64,000 nt of DNA from Timema cristinae (lineage: Eukaryota > Arthropoda > Insecta > Phasmatodea > Timematidae), in assembly GCA_039000515.1 (NCBI GenBank), contig JBCFYV010000012.1, positions 43,464,355 through 43,528,354 on the forward strand. The letters run 5' to 3'. The notes under the pieces are model-generated. The model had not been told where the DNA came from and ran no database searches. It was given only the letters and a program-made list of their open reading frames with translations. The translations under genes were made by a program, and so were the position numbers. Positions 40,936-54,541 of the stretch are shown piece after piece (the first letter of the stretch is position 1; each line of letters begins with the position of its first letter).

Positions 40936-42790
40936 ATTTTATATCTTGGAGCGTTAAACTTTTGGCCTTAATTAAGGTTGACGGACCTTTAGCAGGCGAT
41001 GAAAATCCGCAGCGTTACGTCCTATTGAGAGGAATAAAATCTTGGTTCCCATGTCATTTGAGGCATGTAAAAGATCTTTGGGAGATATGTGATGAAACTT
41101 TAAAGAAAATTTAGTATGCTCTTTCTCAGTTGCTTACCTAAATAAGTGGAAAAATAAAAGGGAATTTACAGAAAATCTCAGGGCAGTGGGACAGTACTTA
41201 AATTATTTAAGTGTTTTTTTTATAGTTTCAGTATTTTCTCGCGATTTATTATGAGAGGGGAAGGGGTTCAGAATGTATATAAAATAAGATTTATTATTAA
41301 TGTTTATAGGGGAACGTAATATAATAATAAATTTCTAACAAATAAATATATTTATAGTAAAATTTAAATTAAGTCATTTAATTATGATGTGTGTTCCACC
41401 TAATTCAAGTTTAATCAAGTATTCTAAAATGCCATAATACTAACCTTGCTACCAATTCTTATGTCAAAAAATAACTAAATGATTAATATCATAATTTAAT
41501 TAACCAAATTGTAAACACTTTCTTTAAGTTGATGAGGAAATCTTAGAATCTCTTATGAGGGCGTTGAGAATCACGAAAAAAAAATTATGTAACTTAAAAA
41601 AAGGACGCCCCATATTTTAGTATGCTACGTATTTTATATCCCCGTTTGTAAGGGCACGTAACACTAACCGTCTGAGGGGGCTGAGAGGTTTCTTTAACTA
41701 TATTGGTCCCCATGCATGTCTTTCTACTGTGTCTCTCTCCTTTTGTCCACCCGTGGCCATAAATACGAAATAATTTAAAGGATGTTGTTCAATACCTATT
41801 GGTAGATATTATATATCTATACCTAATTTTTTAAATTTTAGACCCTAGCTCTTAATAGGATTAATTTAATGATAAGATATATTACAATATTTCGAAAATT
41901 TGTATTACAATTTTGTTTAAAATGGAGATCTAGATAGTGATAGAGCTGACAAATAATACTGAATCCTTGTTTATTCATAAAATGATGATTTTATCGTAGT
42001 TTACTAAGAGTTATGATTAATAAGTCGAGATTTTCCAAGAATGGCTAATCGATTTAGTTAAAAATATATAATAATCTGTAGTATTTGTCATTAAAATTAT
42101 AATGAATGCTTGCTTTTCTTAGAGATGTACGTTCAAGGCTAATTTACTGATGAATTAGTTTGAAAAAAATATAAATCTAAAAGTAAATTTTTAAAAATAT
42201 AATATTTTTTTCATTAACTACTTTTTACAATGGCTGTGTATTAAAAAAAATTAAGAGTCTACTGATAAGAGATCTCGATTTTTTTTTTAATATCCTAAAG
42301 AGTTTTTGTTAACATTTAGTAAGGTCTATCTGGGAATTACTTTACATGACAAATAATATTTGATATTTGTTCAATTATTTACGACATAATTCAGAAAATT
42401 AGAAATATTTCTTATAATTATGCTTTTAAATTTTTTAATAAGGAAATTTAATGAATTAAATATTATTTTAGGAATTATGCAAATTTTAAAAATAATTTTG
42501 AGATTTAATTCAACATTAGTACATCTTTTGATTTTTTATTCTAATAAAGAATACATATATAATCATATATACTTCTTTTTAAAAGAAGCCTATAAATAAT
42601 TTGAGGATATCGTATAAACTACTGATTTTAGAAAATTCGAAATTTAAAAAAAAAAGTTATTTTAATAAGTATATTTAATACTTTTATATATAAAGTATTA
42701 ATTATGATATTATATGTTGAGTTTTCTGAGTAAAGCTTGATTGAAACTATAATAAACTATATAAATAAAATTGTATGAATTTGTCGAACA
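40936..42790. other. AT-rich, nothing recognised
   Basis: Long poly-A and poly-T stretches, no frame over 60 codons with coding character, no repeat boundary. Confidence 0.35.
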
Positions 42791-42794
42791 GTTT

Positions 42795-42970
42795 TTTTTA
42801 GCACAGCATCTTACTTTTGGCTCGGACTATATGCATTACTAATAAAATAATCTAACATGCTAGGGATGAGGAAATTGTAAAAATATATAGGAATAAACAC
42901 CCTCAGTGCAACCAATCTCCCCGTTATCCCAATCCAGTCTATTGTGAGAGTGAAGACTTAGACCAAGGAT
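42795..42970 (-). repeat. Decayed SINE-like element
   Basis: On the minus strand the tail GCATATAGTCCGAGCCAAAAGTAAG (diverged) lies at 42800-42835 and a body-like segment follows. Weak similarity only. Confidence 0.3.
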
Positions 42971-45234
42971 TTCCAAATAGCTTCCCACGGGACTATGCTG
43001 CATGTGATAATATTTTTTTATGTACACCGGGTTTCTTGGAAAAGGAATATAATGTTGTAAGATTGATCTTTCAAGCGGAAAATGGAAGGTTCAAACTAGC
43101 GTGGGGAAAACCCATGAAATCTTGAACCGATGTTCGTTTTTAAATATGTCCTTACATCTACTGCATTATATTGACATATCATAGATATTATAGTTTGGTT
43201 GGAAAATTCATTTAGTATGTAATTAGGTATTAAATAATATGTGGAAATTATTACTAGTATTTATTTAATTGATAATAAAATCCTTGTTTCGGTTCTTGCA
43301 CAGCTTTACAAAAATGAACCTGTTCTGATGTGTAGCCCACCAATAAACTTGTGTATTATATTGTTGCCCCTGGGCACTGGGTACTGGACCCTCTTAAATT
43401 GTAAGCCCCTACCTTAAACCATTCAACCAATGAAGCTGGTTTTATTTTGTTTACCGTATTTATTTAGAAAGTTGAGAAGATATTTCATCTCAAAGAGATG
43501 TGCTAATTTGTAAAGCGAAGTTATTTTACTTTAGTTGTTAATTTGGAGTAACGTATTTTGCAAAGAGATGAAGATTGGTGGTTTTTTTATATCTAATTGA
43601 AGGAAAATTCATATCAGTGGTTGCATTGTCTAACGCGACCTTCTCATGTAAGACTGGAATAACGATGAAAGAATTATCTTGGTTTGAGTCCTGATCAGAT
43701 ATATTTTCCTAAATGTTTTCCCACTCTGCCTCCACGCAAGTTCATGTGCACTTGATTTTAATTGTACTATCTTCTATTGAAGGAAAGATCATATCATTGG
43801 ACCTGTTGTCTAACATTTCTTATTCCTTACCTCATAAATTAATCCATTGAAAACATTGGCATCCAAACCAGTGGAAAACTAATACAAGGCGTTACTTTCA
43901 CAATAAACTGGACTACAAATGAAGATGAGATAGAATCTTTCCTACATATTTTTACACCATACCAATGTGGGTACACTTCATCTAAAGTCAGCCTCTGTAT
44001 TTATTAACATAATAGAATAATTAATACAGCTTCGCACAAACTGAAATGGTTGTAAGAGGACATGGTAGAATAAAAGTATTTGCGTTGGTGAGTTCGTGGT
44101 CTTTATGTCCCACTAATTCAGCTCACTTTCAGGTGACGGTGAAGTTTGGGTTAAAATTTTGGCCGGGTGAATATCTTAAAGGTTTTTTATAACCTTCCTC
44201 TACTTAAATGCGGGTATATTTACCAAAAATTTAATTTTTCTCATTTTAACATAATTATTAACATTATTATATAAATATATACTTATTTATTTGAGGTACT
44301 TAACGCGAAATTCCTGAACAGACGGATTATATCGGCACACGTGAATTTATATTATCCCACTATCTGCAGGATTCCTTTACATGGAACAATTGACATAGGA
44401 CCAATGGATCTACTTCCTCTCAGAAGGAAGTTGTGCTATTAATTTATTTGTCTCTATAAATGTCCCTTTACCGCGACTGCGCTTGAATCCACGAGCATCG
44501 GGTACTTAAGAGGGAATTTACATTAAGAACAGAAAGGTAAAATATATGTATATAAATACTTATGAATATTCATTCGTTGTAGTAAAATTTAATTTAAAAA
44601 CTATCGTTAATGAAAAACATAATATTTTAAAATATATACAAATTAATTTGAATATTGAAGCTGCTTCTTCTAGCTTACCAGTTAAACGTCTAGTGTCTCT
44701 CTTCATATTGGTGTATCGCTGGAACCTGTGTGTTTCTGAATACTGGTTGACCCTATTAATATACTAACTATTTATCATTGGCTCATGATTCGTGTAAGGC
44801 TAGAGATGGTACGAATCTTGCACGTCCCGTGCATACATCAACTGGAACGACAGAAATAGGTCACGCCGGGTGAAGTCATCTTTATTTGTACTTAAAAGAT
44901 ATATTTTATTCCAAGCATTCCTTGTTAGAAGTGTACATCACCATTTTTTAAAATAAATTGTAAGACTATATATATATATATATAATATGAGTGTGTGTGT
45001 GAGTGTCTATATATTTAATTATGATAACAAGCCTCAAATTAATTTTCTCCCTAAAACCAGTATACATTGCTATTAATTATGTAAAATGATCGCCAGATTC
45101 CCAATTTGAACAACATAGTCATAGCCGTCATAAAAAAATTATCAGTAAACTATATTTCCTTTTTTTAGAACTATCATCAATATCGTTGCTAACCCTTTAT
45201 ACATGAAAGTATAATATATTAATATAGACCCCTA
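42971..45234. other. AT-rich with possible SINE relics, no gene
   Basis: Segments at about 43620-43770 and 44085-44225 keep the order CTAA..., B-box-like GGTTTGAGTCCTGATC, TGCCTCCACGCAAG or TACTTAAATGCGGGTA, suggesting very old SINEs. A 73-codon frame at 44546-44767 has no recognisable features. A (TA)n and (GT)n patch lies at 44968-45003. Confidence 0.25.
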
Positions 45235-45485
45235 TTTGTGGCTGTATAGTCTAATGTGTCACTCTACCAATATATTATAATGCTGATGATGAGGAGATCA
45301 AGGATTTGATTCCAGTTGGGTGTACGTTGTTGGTTTTAATTAGATTGTTTTTCACTCTCCCTTCACACGAATGCGGGTAAACTTTTTAAATTAACCCTTC
45401 CTATTCCCTAACCATTAGAGTAGTTATAACAAAGGCTTTAAGCAAGAATGGGTAGTAAGACACAGGTTAGAAAATAATAATAATA
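45235..45485 (+). repeat. Decayed SINE-like element
   Basis: GTCTAATGTGTCACTC, B-box-like GGATTTGATTCCAG (45302), AATGCGGGTAAACTTTT, CCCTAACCATTAGAG and the tail AAGAATGGGTAGTAAGACA with AATAATAATAATA match the SINE tail used by families A and B. Confidence 0.6.
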
Positions 45486-47160
45486 ATATAATATAATTTA
45501 AATAATCTAAATAAAAAGTATTAAAAAAATACCAATGACTTTTTTTTACTTTAGCTCCAAACAAGATGGATATAGCTCTAAAGTCCTTTATTTGTTGTTT
45601 GATGCTACAAAAAAGTCAAGATCTATCATAATCTCAAAGTTGAAATTTTCACAATTATAATTCTTTCTCTCTTTATGATAAAGAAGATAGCATTATGCCA
45701 AAGCTAGGCTATGTATTAAAAGTTTCCTTAAAATGGATATTTTTTCTTGCAACTTTTTTACCACCAATTCGGGCTCTCCCCAAATTTATACTAAACCGGT
45801 AAAGAACGAGTAAAATAAAATTAGATAAATTTACCCACATAAGATTGAAGGATTAATAGGCACAATTGGGAAAAAAAGCCCAGTACATGATTTCTAGGGA
45901 TTAGGGATCGAATCTTCCGTCACTGAAAAACAACCAATACGAGAGAGACAGCTTGGCTTACGTGTCAACCACAATGAATCATTATATTGTTAGAAGTCAA
46001 ATATAATACTATAGAAATTAAATATTGGCCTAAAACAATGTGGAATCACCTATTCGCATAGGTACATTGTATAAATTAGACATAATTACTTCTATTTTCT
46101 AAACTAAATAAGAAAAATTTTTAAATTTCTCGTCATCTGGAAATTGTATATTAAAATATTATATAACTAGCAAGTGGTAATTCAAATTCCTATGAAACAT
46201 AAAATTGTTGACGTTTCCAAATTTAAGCTAACATAAATAAAATGTAATCAAATTTGTTATCCCACTAGGAATTGAATTAATAATCAAATATTCTCTAAGA
46301 TAAAGCTCAAAAGAGCATCCACGAAAATAACATGAACATAATTTTCTTTGTATCCATTTTCAAGTACCTAACTTAATCTAATTATTCTTTCGGTTTTTTC
46401 ATTCATTGTACGAAAAAAAAACTATTTGATGAATGAATAATTTTACTAAGAAATGAATTATTTAGGTTGAAAACTTTATTTCTAGCGGTGGACATTTTGA
46501 GTATAGACTAGTGGATCGTAGCAGTAATTTCTGCGTATTATTGAACTAAAATGTATTTTAAGCTTCTTATTGGGAAAAGATCTCTTATAAAATCATTCAC
46601 CCGATTTTCTAGCTAATAGTTTACGATTAATAGCCTATAACTTTTAACGGTACTAGTTTAGTAAGTTATAGCAACCCCACCCCAACCTACAAGCATAAAT
46701 TATCTTTCAATTCATACTACCCACTCCGAAGAACGTCGACATGTAGTTATACCTCCAGGAATAGAACTCTTCTCTATTCTAGTTCCATGTAGTTTCAAGC
46801 TATTTATAAACATCATTATACACAATCAACTCTCTTCTATATAAACTTTTCATGTACTTACCCTCTGAATCTTCTGGCTAGCACAGTCTTCAAGCCTGGC
46901 CTAACTTCAACAGGTCCTAATTCGAGGAGTGGGGCAAATCTACCACGCTTTCTCAACAGTTTATGTTCCAGTCTGCTTGGTCACAAGTGTCTGATGGGTG
47001 TTTACCAGGACAACATTCTAGACGTTGGCTCGAACTTACCTACCCTCTTGCGGAGAGTGGAACCAACCACCAAATCATCGTCTGATCACCTGCGTCATCA
47101 GCTACTCCCGTTAAAAAGATCACTAACAACATAGCTGGGATGATCTTGATGAAAACACGA
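45486..47160. other. AT-rich, nothing recognised
   Basis: No gene or repeat boundary seen up to the promoter-like island. Confidence 0.3.
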
Positions 47161-47163
47161 TGA

Positions 47164-47293
47164 CCAATCAGAGAGCGGGAAGAGAAATGGTCTATGTGTC
47201 AAACTGAAGGCAGCGTATACTAACGTGACGTCACCGGCTAGTTTAAACTTCTCCCCCCTTTTGTATCCCTTGACAACGAGACGCTATATAATA
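47164..47293 (+). promoter_or_regulatory. Promoter-like cluster: CCAAT, CRE, TATA
   Basis: CCAATCA (47164-47170), the full CRE palindrome TGACGTCA (47226-47233) and TATATAATA (47285-47293) lie in order on the plus strand within 130 bases. A GC-richer stretch follows to a donor-like TTAG/GTGAGG at 47801. A second TATA-like run (47743-47750) precedes that donor. It may drive an untranslated first exon or be part of an LTR. The 73-codon frame at 47431-47652 shows no domain. Confidence 0.4.
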
Positions 47294-49794
47294 GGTGGTA
47301 CTGAAGAGAATATTAAAACATTGATATCGACACCACCAAGGATGGACCTTTGGATTCGGCACCACCTAGGGTGGACTATTGATAATTTTGTGGACTATTA
47401 ATATTTGATATCGTTGTAACGTGTTACAAGTTGACGTTATATCAAATGGGTCAACACTCACCGCCACCCGTGATGAGCTACACCACAAACTCCAACACCA
47501 AAGCGCTAGCTAGCTCCGACCTCCACTATCCAACTGGGACAACTGACTGTGTTGAGCCTTCAACCGACTGTCTGCTTGGGACTCGATCTGCGGCCGGCCG
47601 GAAACGGTCGAGGTTCCACGCGACCAGACAAAGTCATCACTTCCGCCGCTAGGACATTCTGGACTATTCTAGTTGCTGTCACTATTTGTTCTATCGACTT
47701 ACCCCCTCCTTCCTTGCCCGTCTCTCTGTGGATACGATAATGTATATATAGTGGAACGCGGGTTTTCAAACGTCACTTATTATTCCACTGACTGACTTAG
47801 GTGAGGACGGCGACTAGGGGCGCGATTTGTTTAGTATTCTAAATTTCACTCTAGGCGTAATGTGGGATATCTTTTCTAAGTTGTTATTTGGGACTTATAA
47901 ATATTCAAACTTAGAATTATGAAATGTTTCGCGCTTGTCAATTCGAATGCGCTTGTTTTCTCTCTCCTCATACGAGGTTTAATTCATTCTAATAGTACTA
48001 TTTCATTGTTATATGTACTTAATATATATTAAATTTAATATATTATATATATATATATTATTTTGGCCACGCTGTGGCGAACTCTTCGTCTCGAGCTTAA
48101 CACCCGTCCTTTCTTGTTTGCGTATTTAGTGTATATGGGATTATCTAGTTATCTATTTTACTGAGAGCGCAGGGCACTTAGGGTTAGAATTGAGGCTTGG
48201 CCTAACGTCTTATTCTATCAATTATTTTGGTTCGTTATGTTGATTTCTTTAGATCTAAAGGGGCGTATTTGTTTTTCTTATTATTGCCTACAGTTAGATG
48301 TGTGTTTGGAGTTGCAATGTAATGTTGTTGTCTGCACTTAATGCTATAACCGAAGGAACCATAGACTTTCATGTGGCGATTAATTTTACTGTTGTACTGA
48401 CAACCAGATTTATAACTATATGTTTCTTTTCCTATCTTTCAGATATTGTAATGTCAATTAATACCATAATCTCAATACAGATATTTAAATCTGTGAGGAT
48501 AAGCGCTTCACAACGTATTGTTACATTTTCTCTTAATATGTATTTACCTTCAAATTTGTCCTAAATAAAACAAACAATGTTAATGATTGTTAAACTACTT
48601 GTCTGGTTTTCCCGTCACGCTTCCAATTATGTAAGTTAATTGTTACACGAGGTTTACATCGTCAGGAGACGATTTTTCCTGAAGATGGACTCTACCGGGA
48701 GTTGTGTAAATCTTCGTTATTCTTATTTAAATATCGAAGCTATAGATCTTTTAAATTATGACTCTAAATTTTTGACGTCAGAGATAAACTTGTAATATAT
48801 GGTTTGAAATATGAGTATTTCTATAGATAGCTTTTTCTTGTAAAATCTATTATTTTGGTGTTGCCTCTTGGTGCTTAATTCTTTATTTATTTGTGAATAG
48901 CTTATAATTGCTATTCGTGCACAACTAAAATTTGTTGAGATGCATTTAAATCTAAATTAAGATCATTAAAATTCATTCTTAAGTTTTCTAATATTTATGT
49001 AAAGTAAGTATTGCTGTTTGTTTAATTAACTTAAATTTTGCAAATCTTTTAATATGGTTATTGGTTCTGTAACCATAGTTGGTTGTCATTTATGCCACGA
49101 TTAAATAAAATACTTTGATGATGCCTTTCAAGTAGTCCCGCGAGAGATTCAACTTACGGTCTGAAGCCGAACTCTTGCGTTTAAAAAAAATATATATTGT
49201 AGTTTCAATCAGTTAATATGTCAATCTTTGTCATTAGAAGCTCAGAAATTTTCTAAATAACAAAAATTAGAGCTCATAAAGCTATTCATTGTTCTTAATT
49301 ATGTGTGGAGATTATTATTGATTCCTTTTACATTTCAAATTAAACATGGTCAATTTGACTCATCCTGTTATTCTTAAGTTTTCCCGTTGAAACTATCTAT
49401 TGTACAATGTTTTCCAACTATAGCTACAAGTTGACACTTAAGGCCACGTGAATTATTGTTGTCAAATTTTTCAATATGCCTTATTCTCACTTTTAAATCT
49501 TGCTATTGCTGCTTTCAATTATTTTGTATGTTATCTTACTCCCTCCCTTCCTTGTAGTATTTCAGTGGCCTATTACTATAAGGTAACAGAGATGGCGTAA
49601 CAAACTTTATATTGATATTTTGGTGTATAATTTGGTTAAAACTTTATTTGCCCCCTTCAAACCACGATGAAAACTTTAAAATATCCCCTCTTCCAGCTCG
49701 ATTTCTATTTGTGGCACCAAAACACTCAAGTAAAAATTAGCTATTACCTTTAACTAAAGACAAATATTTAATCTATCCATAAACAACTATACAC
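47294..49794. other. No gene recognised
   Basis: Apart from the possible first exon (to 47800) there is AT-rich DNA. Frames at 48298-48564 and elsewhere have no domain, start context or splice support. A (TA)n patch lies near 48040-48060. Confidence 0.3.
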
Positions 49795-50030
49795 AAATCA
49801 TGGTTTCCGTGGTGATGTGCACAAATGATTATACAGATGGTTCCTTACGTACATGGAATGAAAAGATGGAAAATTCGCTAGGAAATTTGGATTTTTATTT
49901 AAAGCTACTATTTTTTTTCGACATCCCAGACCAATAACGTTTAAAATGAGTGGACGTTTGTCAAAATCGGTTCAACCGTTTTGTTGCACCTTCACTTACC
50001 GGAAAAATGCTTATCAAATTATACTTAGAT
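49795..50030 (+). repeat. Dispersed repeat with CCGTGGTGAT and CGACATCC blocks
   Basis: The order ATGGTTTCCGTGGTGATG, CGACATCCCAGACC, TTTAAAATGAGTGG, TTTGTCAAAATCGGTTCAAC, GGAAAAATGCTTATCAAATT is shared with 50335-50545 and, inside the composite repeat, 2575-2795 and 51765-51990. The CAAAATCGGTTCAACCG segment and TTATCAAATTATA end are reminiscent of Helitron-related repeats, without proof. Confidence 0.6.
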
Positions 50031-50334
50031 CAGAGGTAAACATTCAAAGAGAAATAAAAGGATGGATAAAAATCATCAAAGTTATATATATAAACATAAT
50101 AACCTAATATCATCTATTTGTTTGATAAATATGCAAATAACTGCCGTAATCTTTCTAGTTGTTGCACCATAGCATTAAAGTAAGAGTTCGTTTGGTATTA
50201 GGCCTATTTGTAACCAGTAATAAATATTGTATCTACATATATATATATATATATATAAATATAAGAAATATTGTATCTACATATATATGTATGTATGTAT
50301 AAGAATATTTTATATACATATATGTATACTTATG

Positions 50335-50545
50335 CACGAAGCAGGGTTTCCATGGTGATGTAAGCAAAGAATAAAAAGGTAAAAATTATCTGAGTAATTG
50401 GGTTTATTCATGGAAATTACTATTTTTACCGACATCCAAAATCCCCAACATTTAAAATGAGAGGGTTTTTTTTTTCAAAATTTGTTCAACTATTTCCTAG
50501 AAATGTCTATTACCTCTAATCGGCTTATCATATTAAATTGAGAGA
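50335..50545 (+). repeat. Second copy of the CCATGGTGAT dispersed repeat
   Basis: GGTTTCCATGGTGATG, CGACATCCAAAATCC, TTTAAAATGAGAGG and GGCTTATCATATTAAATT follow the same order as at 49795-50030. Confidence 0.6.
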
Positions 50546-50816
50546 GATTTGAGCTGGAGTTTAAGAGAGAGTGTTTGAGAGAGGGAGTTAAAGAGAGAAA
50601 TTGAAAGAGTGAGTTTGAGATAAAAAGTTTTTTGGAGAGGGAAAGTTTGAAATAGAGAGAGTGATCTTATAGAGAGAGTCAGACTAAGATGCAGAGAGTG
50701 AGAGTGGTTTTGAGAGGGTTTGAAACATAAGGAGTTTGTGAGAAAGGGAGTTTGATAGATAGTGTCAGAGAGAGAGCGCGTTCAAGAGATAGAACATTTG
50801 AGAGAGGTAGAGCATT
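50546..50816. repeat. GA-rich simple sequence
   Basis: Purine-rich GAGAGAGT and GAGTTTGAGA steps dominate. The long minus-strand frame across 50679-51128 (Leu, Ser, Tyr, His-rich) is a by-product and not a gene. Confidence 0.8.
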
Positions 50817-53124
50817 TGAGAGATGTCTTATGAGAGAGTATAATAAAGATAATATGAGAGAAATTGTATGATAGAAATTGTATGTGAGGGTAGAAAGTTT
50901 GTGAGAAATAGGGATAAAGTGTGATAGTGAATGGGATATATTATATAAAAGAGTGTGTTTTAGTGTTTGTGCCTGTATGTGTGTTTGGTTAGAAAGTATG
51001 AGTGTGTGTATGTGTGTGACCATAAGAGAGATTGTCAGATAGAAAGAGAGAATGTGAAAATATAGATATGGTAGACAACGCATTAAGTTTCTTTGAAATA
51101 TAATTCCATCAATATTAAGTATCAACATTTAAACATATCTGAACTTATCGTATTTTTAAGCATGTTAAAATATAAATGGATTACACAAAACATTACTCTT
51201 TTAATCTCATATCCTCATAACTAGGCTGTAAAATGAAAAAAAAAAAACAGCTTAGCATATGCATTTGTATTGTGTTAATATTTGATAAAATGAACATCAA
51301 AACCCATTATTTGAATAAAATGAACTTCAACTCAAATTTTTTGAATAAAATATCTTCAAAATTCATTATTTGAAAAATTAACACCGAAAATCATACTTAT
51401 ATAGTTAAATTGCTTTTTTTAAATATTATTCAAGATCATTTTATCATTTTTTTAGTGTATAACACATACAAAACATATATAAAGATCTTTTTATCACGCA
51501 CGAAATATAACGTAGATAATAATTTCGCAAACTTAAAAACCTAACATTTTAATTCTCTAACTATGCCTAATATTATAGATTTAAATGTGAATTAATGAAA
51601 AAAAATATTTCTTCAATACAGGCATCTTAATTTAGAAGTGTTATGACCAGTATCCAAAGATAAAAATTTATCCAAAGAGAAAGTTGTGATGTGTTCAGAC
51701 CAACAAATTAATGAAAAGTAAACTATTATTATTTAGCAAAGGAATTATATTTTATTTAGAGATTTACAGTAATGCAGCAAATAACGGTATCCATGGTGAT
51801 TAAACAAAGAATGAAAACTGATTTTTTTTTCTTGTGAAACTTTGGTTTTCATGGAAAGCTAATATTCTTCTCGACATCCTGGACTCCTAACTATTAAAAT
51901 GAGTGTTCATTTGTTGAAATCTGTTCAGTCATATCCTCGTAATTTTTATTACAGGAAAAGTTCTAATCAAATTATATATAAGGATATACATCATTTCAAT
52001 TGATTGAAATTAAAACAATAGATTGATACAGGACTAAAATTTGAGTTCCTAGGCTTTTAAGCCAATAATTTGGCAATCATTTTAGAAAACATTCTAAAAG
52101 TTAGTAAGTAAGGAATAATAAAATTGTAGTTAAGACTTCGATGCCCTTTAAAGTTAAAATTTCACTTGTGGTAGGTTGAAAAATAGAGCAAGTTAAAAGA
52201 GAGACATTTGATACAATGTGAATTATAATATAATAGTAATAGAGAAATAAACCATCTATGCTTATATAAGCTTAAAAGTGTATGATAACATGTAGAGTTT
52301 TAAAAATTGTCAGTGAAGAATACCATCAGGTCAAGTAATAACCTTCATCATAAAACATTTATATAACACCTATACAATATTTAAATAAATAAATCAATGA
52401 AAATAAATTTGGAGAAAATCAAAACAGACATATAATAAACTAGGTATGTGTAAACATTTGAAAGTATTAAGTATTGGAATAATAAAATATAAGAAATTAG
52501 TATAAGATAAATTATTAAAATTTATTCTAGACAATGGTACAAAGTCTTAACATGTATTGAGTTCCCTTCCTCCTTGGCTGGCATCGGCGTGTAACGTCGA
52601 TTAATTTATGGCCGACATGTTTGGATCCACGGTATCATAATCATGGCGATGAAAACGAGATTAAAGGAAAAATATTTTATAAGCCAGAATGAAAAGTGAT
52701 AAAGATATAGAAGAAAGAAAAATACAACAGATAGAAAATAATTTATATGAAAAACCATAAACAAACAAGCTTACAAAGGTCGTATTGCGTGAGCGATGAG
52801 GATGTCCTGTTCAGAATATAGGGACTGAGTGTGTGTGAGATTAAAACAAGCTGAATAGAGTGAAAAAAATAAAGTAATGAGTTTGCACATGCCAAGGCAT
52901 TAAACATCAGTCCCGCAAAGTATCCCATCACCCGCATGGAAGTAAAAACACTCACTATTCTTACAGGTGTGCGAAGGAAATCATCGGCCAACGTATTCAC
53001 CGGACTGCTACCCTAACCATGCATATTGGGATTTGTATCAAATGCTGCGTTTAATGGAGACACCACCAATAACCCGTTCAATTTCCAAACCCATGAAATG
53101 AACCACTTCTATCTGTACGTAGAC
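50817..53124 (+). repeat. Composite repeat, 5' part (copy B)
   Basis: Matches 1635-3925 throughout, with many single-base changes and small indels. Contains the dispersed CCATGGTGAT repeat at about 51765-51990 and runs into the Polinton fragment at 52882 with the same breakpoint as copy A. Confidence 0.75.
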
Positions 53125-53473
53125 GGGGAACAAGTGCCGTTGTAACCGCTACAGCCCGATTTTATAAACGGGAAAAATGTAATGTCCTACCACACACTGT
53201 TTTCTGGAACAGGTATCTATGTCATGTACGAAGGTAGCAACATCACACAGGAAGCCTTTCCTAAGGGATTTTATCTCATGGCTTTCGATATAACACCTAA
53301 TATGTCCACCCTCATGAAATCGCATTGCTATTTGACGAGGCATGGCTCTCTGAGCATCGAAGTGAGCTTCACCAGAGCTCTTACTGAAACCGTCATTTTA
53401 TCGTATACGGAAGTTTGCCAACATTAGCACCATCGATAAGGACAGAAACTTAATGACCAATTATTGGAGCTGA
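52882..53473 (+). pseudogene. Polinton major capsid protein, 3' part (copy B)
   Basis: Collinear with 30745-31335. Conserved pieces include the FYHTLFSG-like region (here MSYHTLFSGTGIY, about 53182) and the NITQEAFPKGFYLMAFD stretch (about 53239). The 5' half of the gene is absent. Stops and frame changes differ from those of the full element, which shows independent decay. The capsid stop is kept as TGA near 53471. Confidence 0.9.
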
Positions 53474-53513
53474 TATAAGCGACTTCCCGCCCTTTACACT
53501 CGTCATTTAAATC

Positions 53514-54060
53514 ATTGACATCATTGTGGATTTCCATATCTTTATCAACAACAACAAATAGTTTTTCGTCAAGGAACTGAGTTTTTTTATATATGTATGC
53601 GGTACATTGCTTAATGATTGGTTGTTAAAATCCCCATACTCTATCAACGAATTTTCAGCCTCCACTAAAAATCAAGCTGACTATATCGTCAACAAACTGC
53701 ATGGTACTCCCTGGGATAGCGATGATGTGGATTACAGCCTGCTTGTATCCTCATCTCCCATGCCACAATGCGTGCAAGAAACCTCTACGTCAAGGGGGCA
53801 GAAAAGAAAAGGTTTCTAGTCAAATACAGACCTACACCGGTCGTAGATATGTACGACAGAGGTTGCTCGTCTTTGAAAGCACTTAATTGAGTCGCACCAT
53901 GTGCATATCACATAGCTCTGTATGGAATTTCTGTTCGGCCTCCGTCGTTTGGGGACTTTGAGATTGGATGATAGAAGATGGACACGTACACCATAAGAAG
54001 TGCGTTGAAAACAACCCCTATTTTCGTTCTGTACGGTAAGGTGTTTTCCCTGTTGATCAC
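53514..54060 (+). pseudogene. Polinton small protein (copy B), start codon lost
   Basis: Corresponds to 31375-31917. The initiating ATG is replaced (ATTGACATC where the full element has ATGGACGTC). Blocks DWLLKSPYSINEFSASTKNQ (about 53613) and LHGTPWDSDDVDYSLL (about 53697) are clear. At the point where the full element has a stop, this copy reads MCISHSSVWNFCS, so the extended C-terminus is ancestral; another stop follows shortly (GL then TGA near 53959). Confidence 0.85.
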
Positions 54061-54511
54061 CTACCCACAATAGTAGCTGGACCTGCAACTCTCTTCATCA
54101 ACACTGATCCACACACCAAGCCTGTGACGCATTGGGCCTCCATCTTTATCGACAAGAACCGCGTAGGAGAATATTTTTATATTTATTGTTTTCCACCCCA
54201 TGTAAAGTCACATCTGGTATCCATACGCAAAAATACTTCTCGCACGTCTCATAGCTTGCTACAATTTCAAATCATCACCTCAGACGTTTGTGGCAATTAC
54301 TGTCTCATGTACCTTCTCTATCATGCCAGAACATTCCTATGAAGCTTTCCTAATCCTTCTCTCACCCACCAATCATACATGCAATGACGCTAAGTCGGTG
54401 ATATATTACAACACATTTTTCAAGACTTTAGGGTCCTGCCACCCCTCTAGACTCTGCGTCCAATCAGCGTACGCCTATAATAGGTGCGTCCTGAAGGCGT
54501 GCCGGCCATAA
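53978..54511 (+). pseudogene. PRO: Polinton cysteine protease (copy B), decayed
   Basis: Starts at ATG 53978 in the same overlap with the preceding gene. The catalytic histidine is kept in THWASIFIDKN (about 54127) and the cysteine in SDVCGNYCLMYLLYHA (about 54273-54320), but the aspartate codon is changed (EYFYIYCF, about 54168) and there are frame changes. Not functional. Confidence 0.9.
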
Positions 54512-54541
54512 TCGTGACAATCGTCAATGCGATCAAACATC

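Noticed and set aside
47431..47652. 73-codon frame downstream of the promoter-like boxes
   Set aside because: No domain and overlapping alternative frames; kept only as part of a possible first exon.
50679..51128. 149-codon minus-strand open frame rich in Leu, Ser, Tyr, His
   Set aside because: It is the complement of GA- and GTGT-rich simple sequence; the other copy of the repeat does not keep it open.
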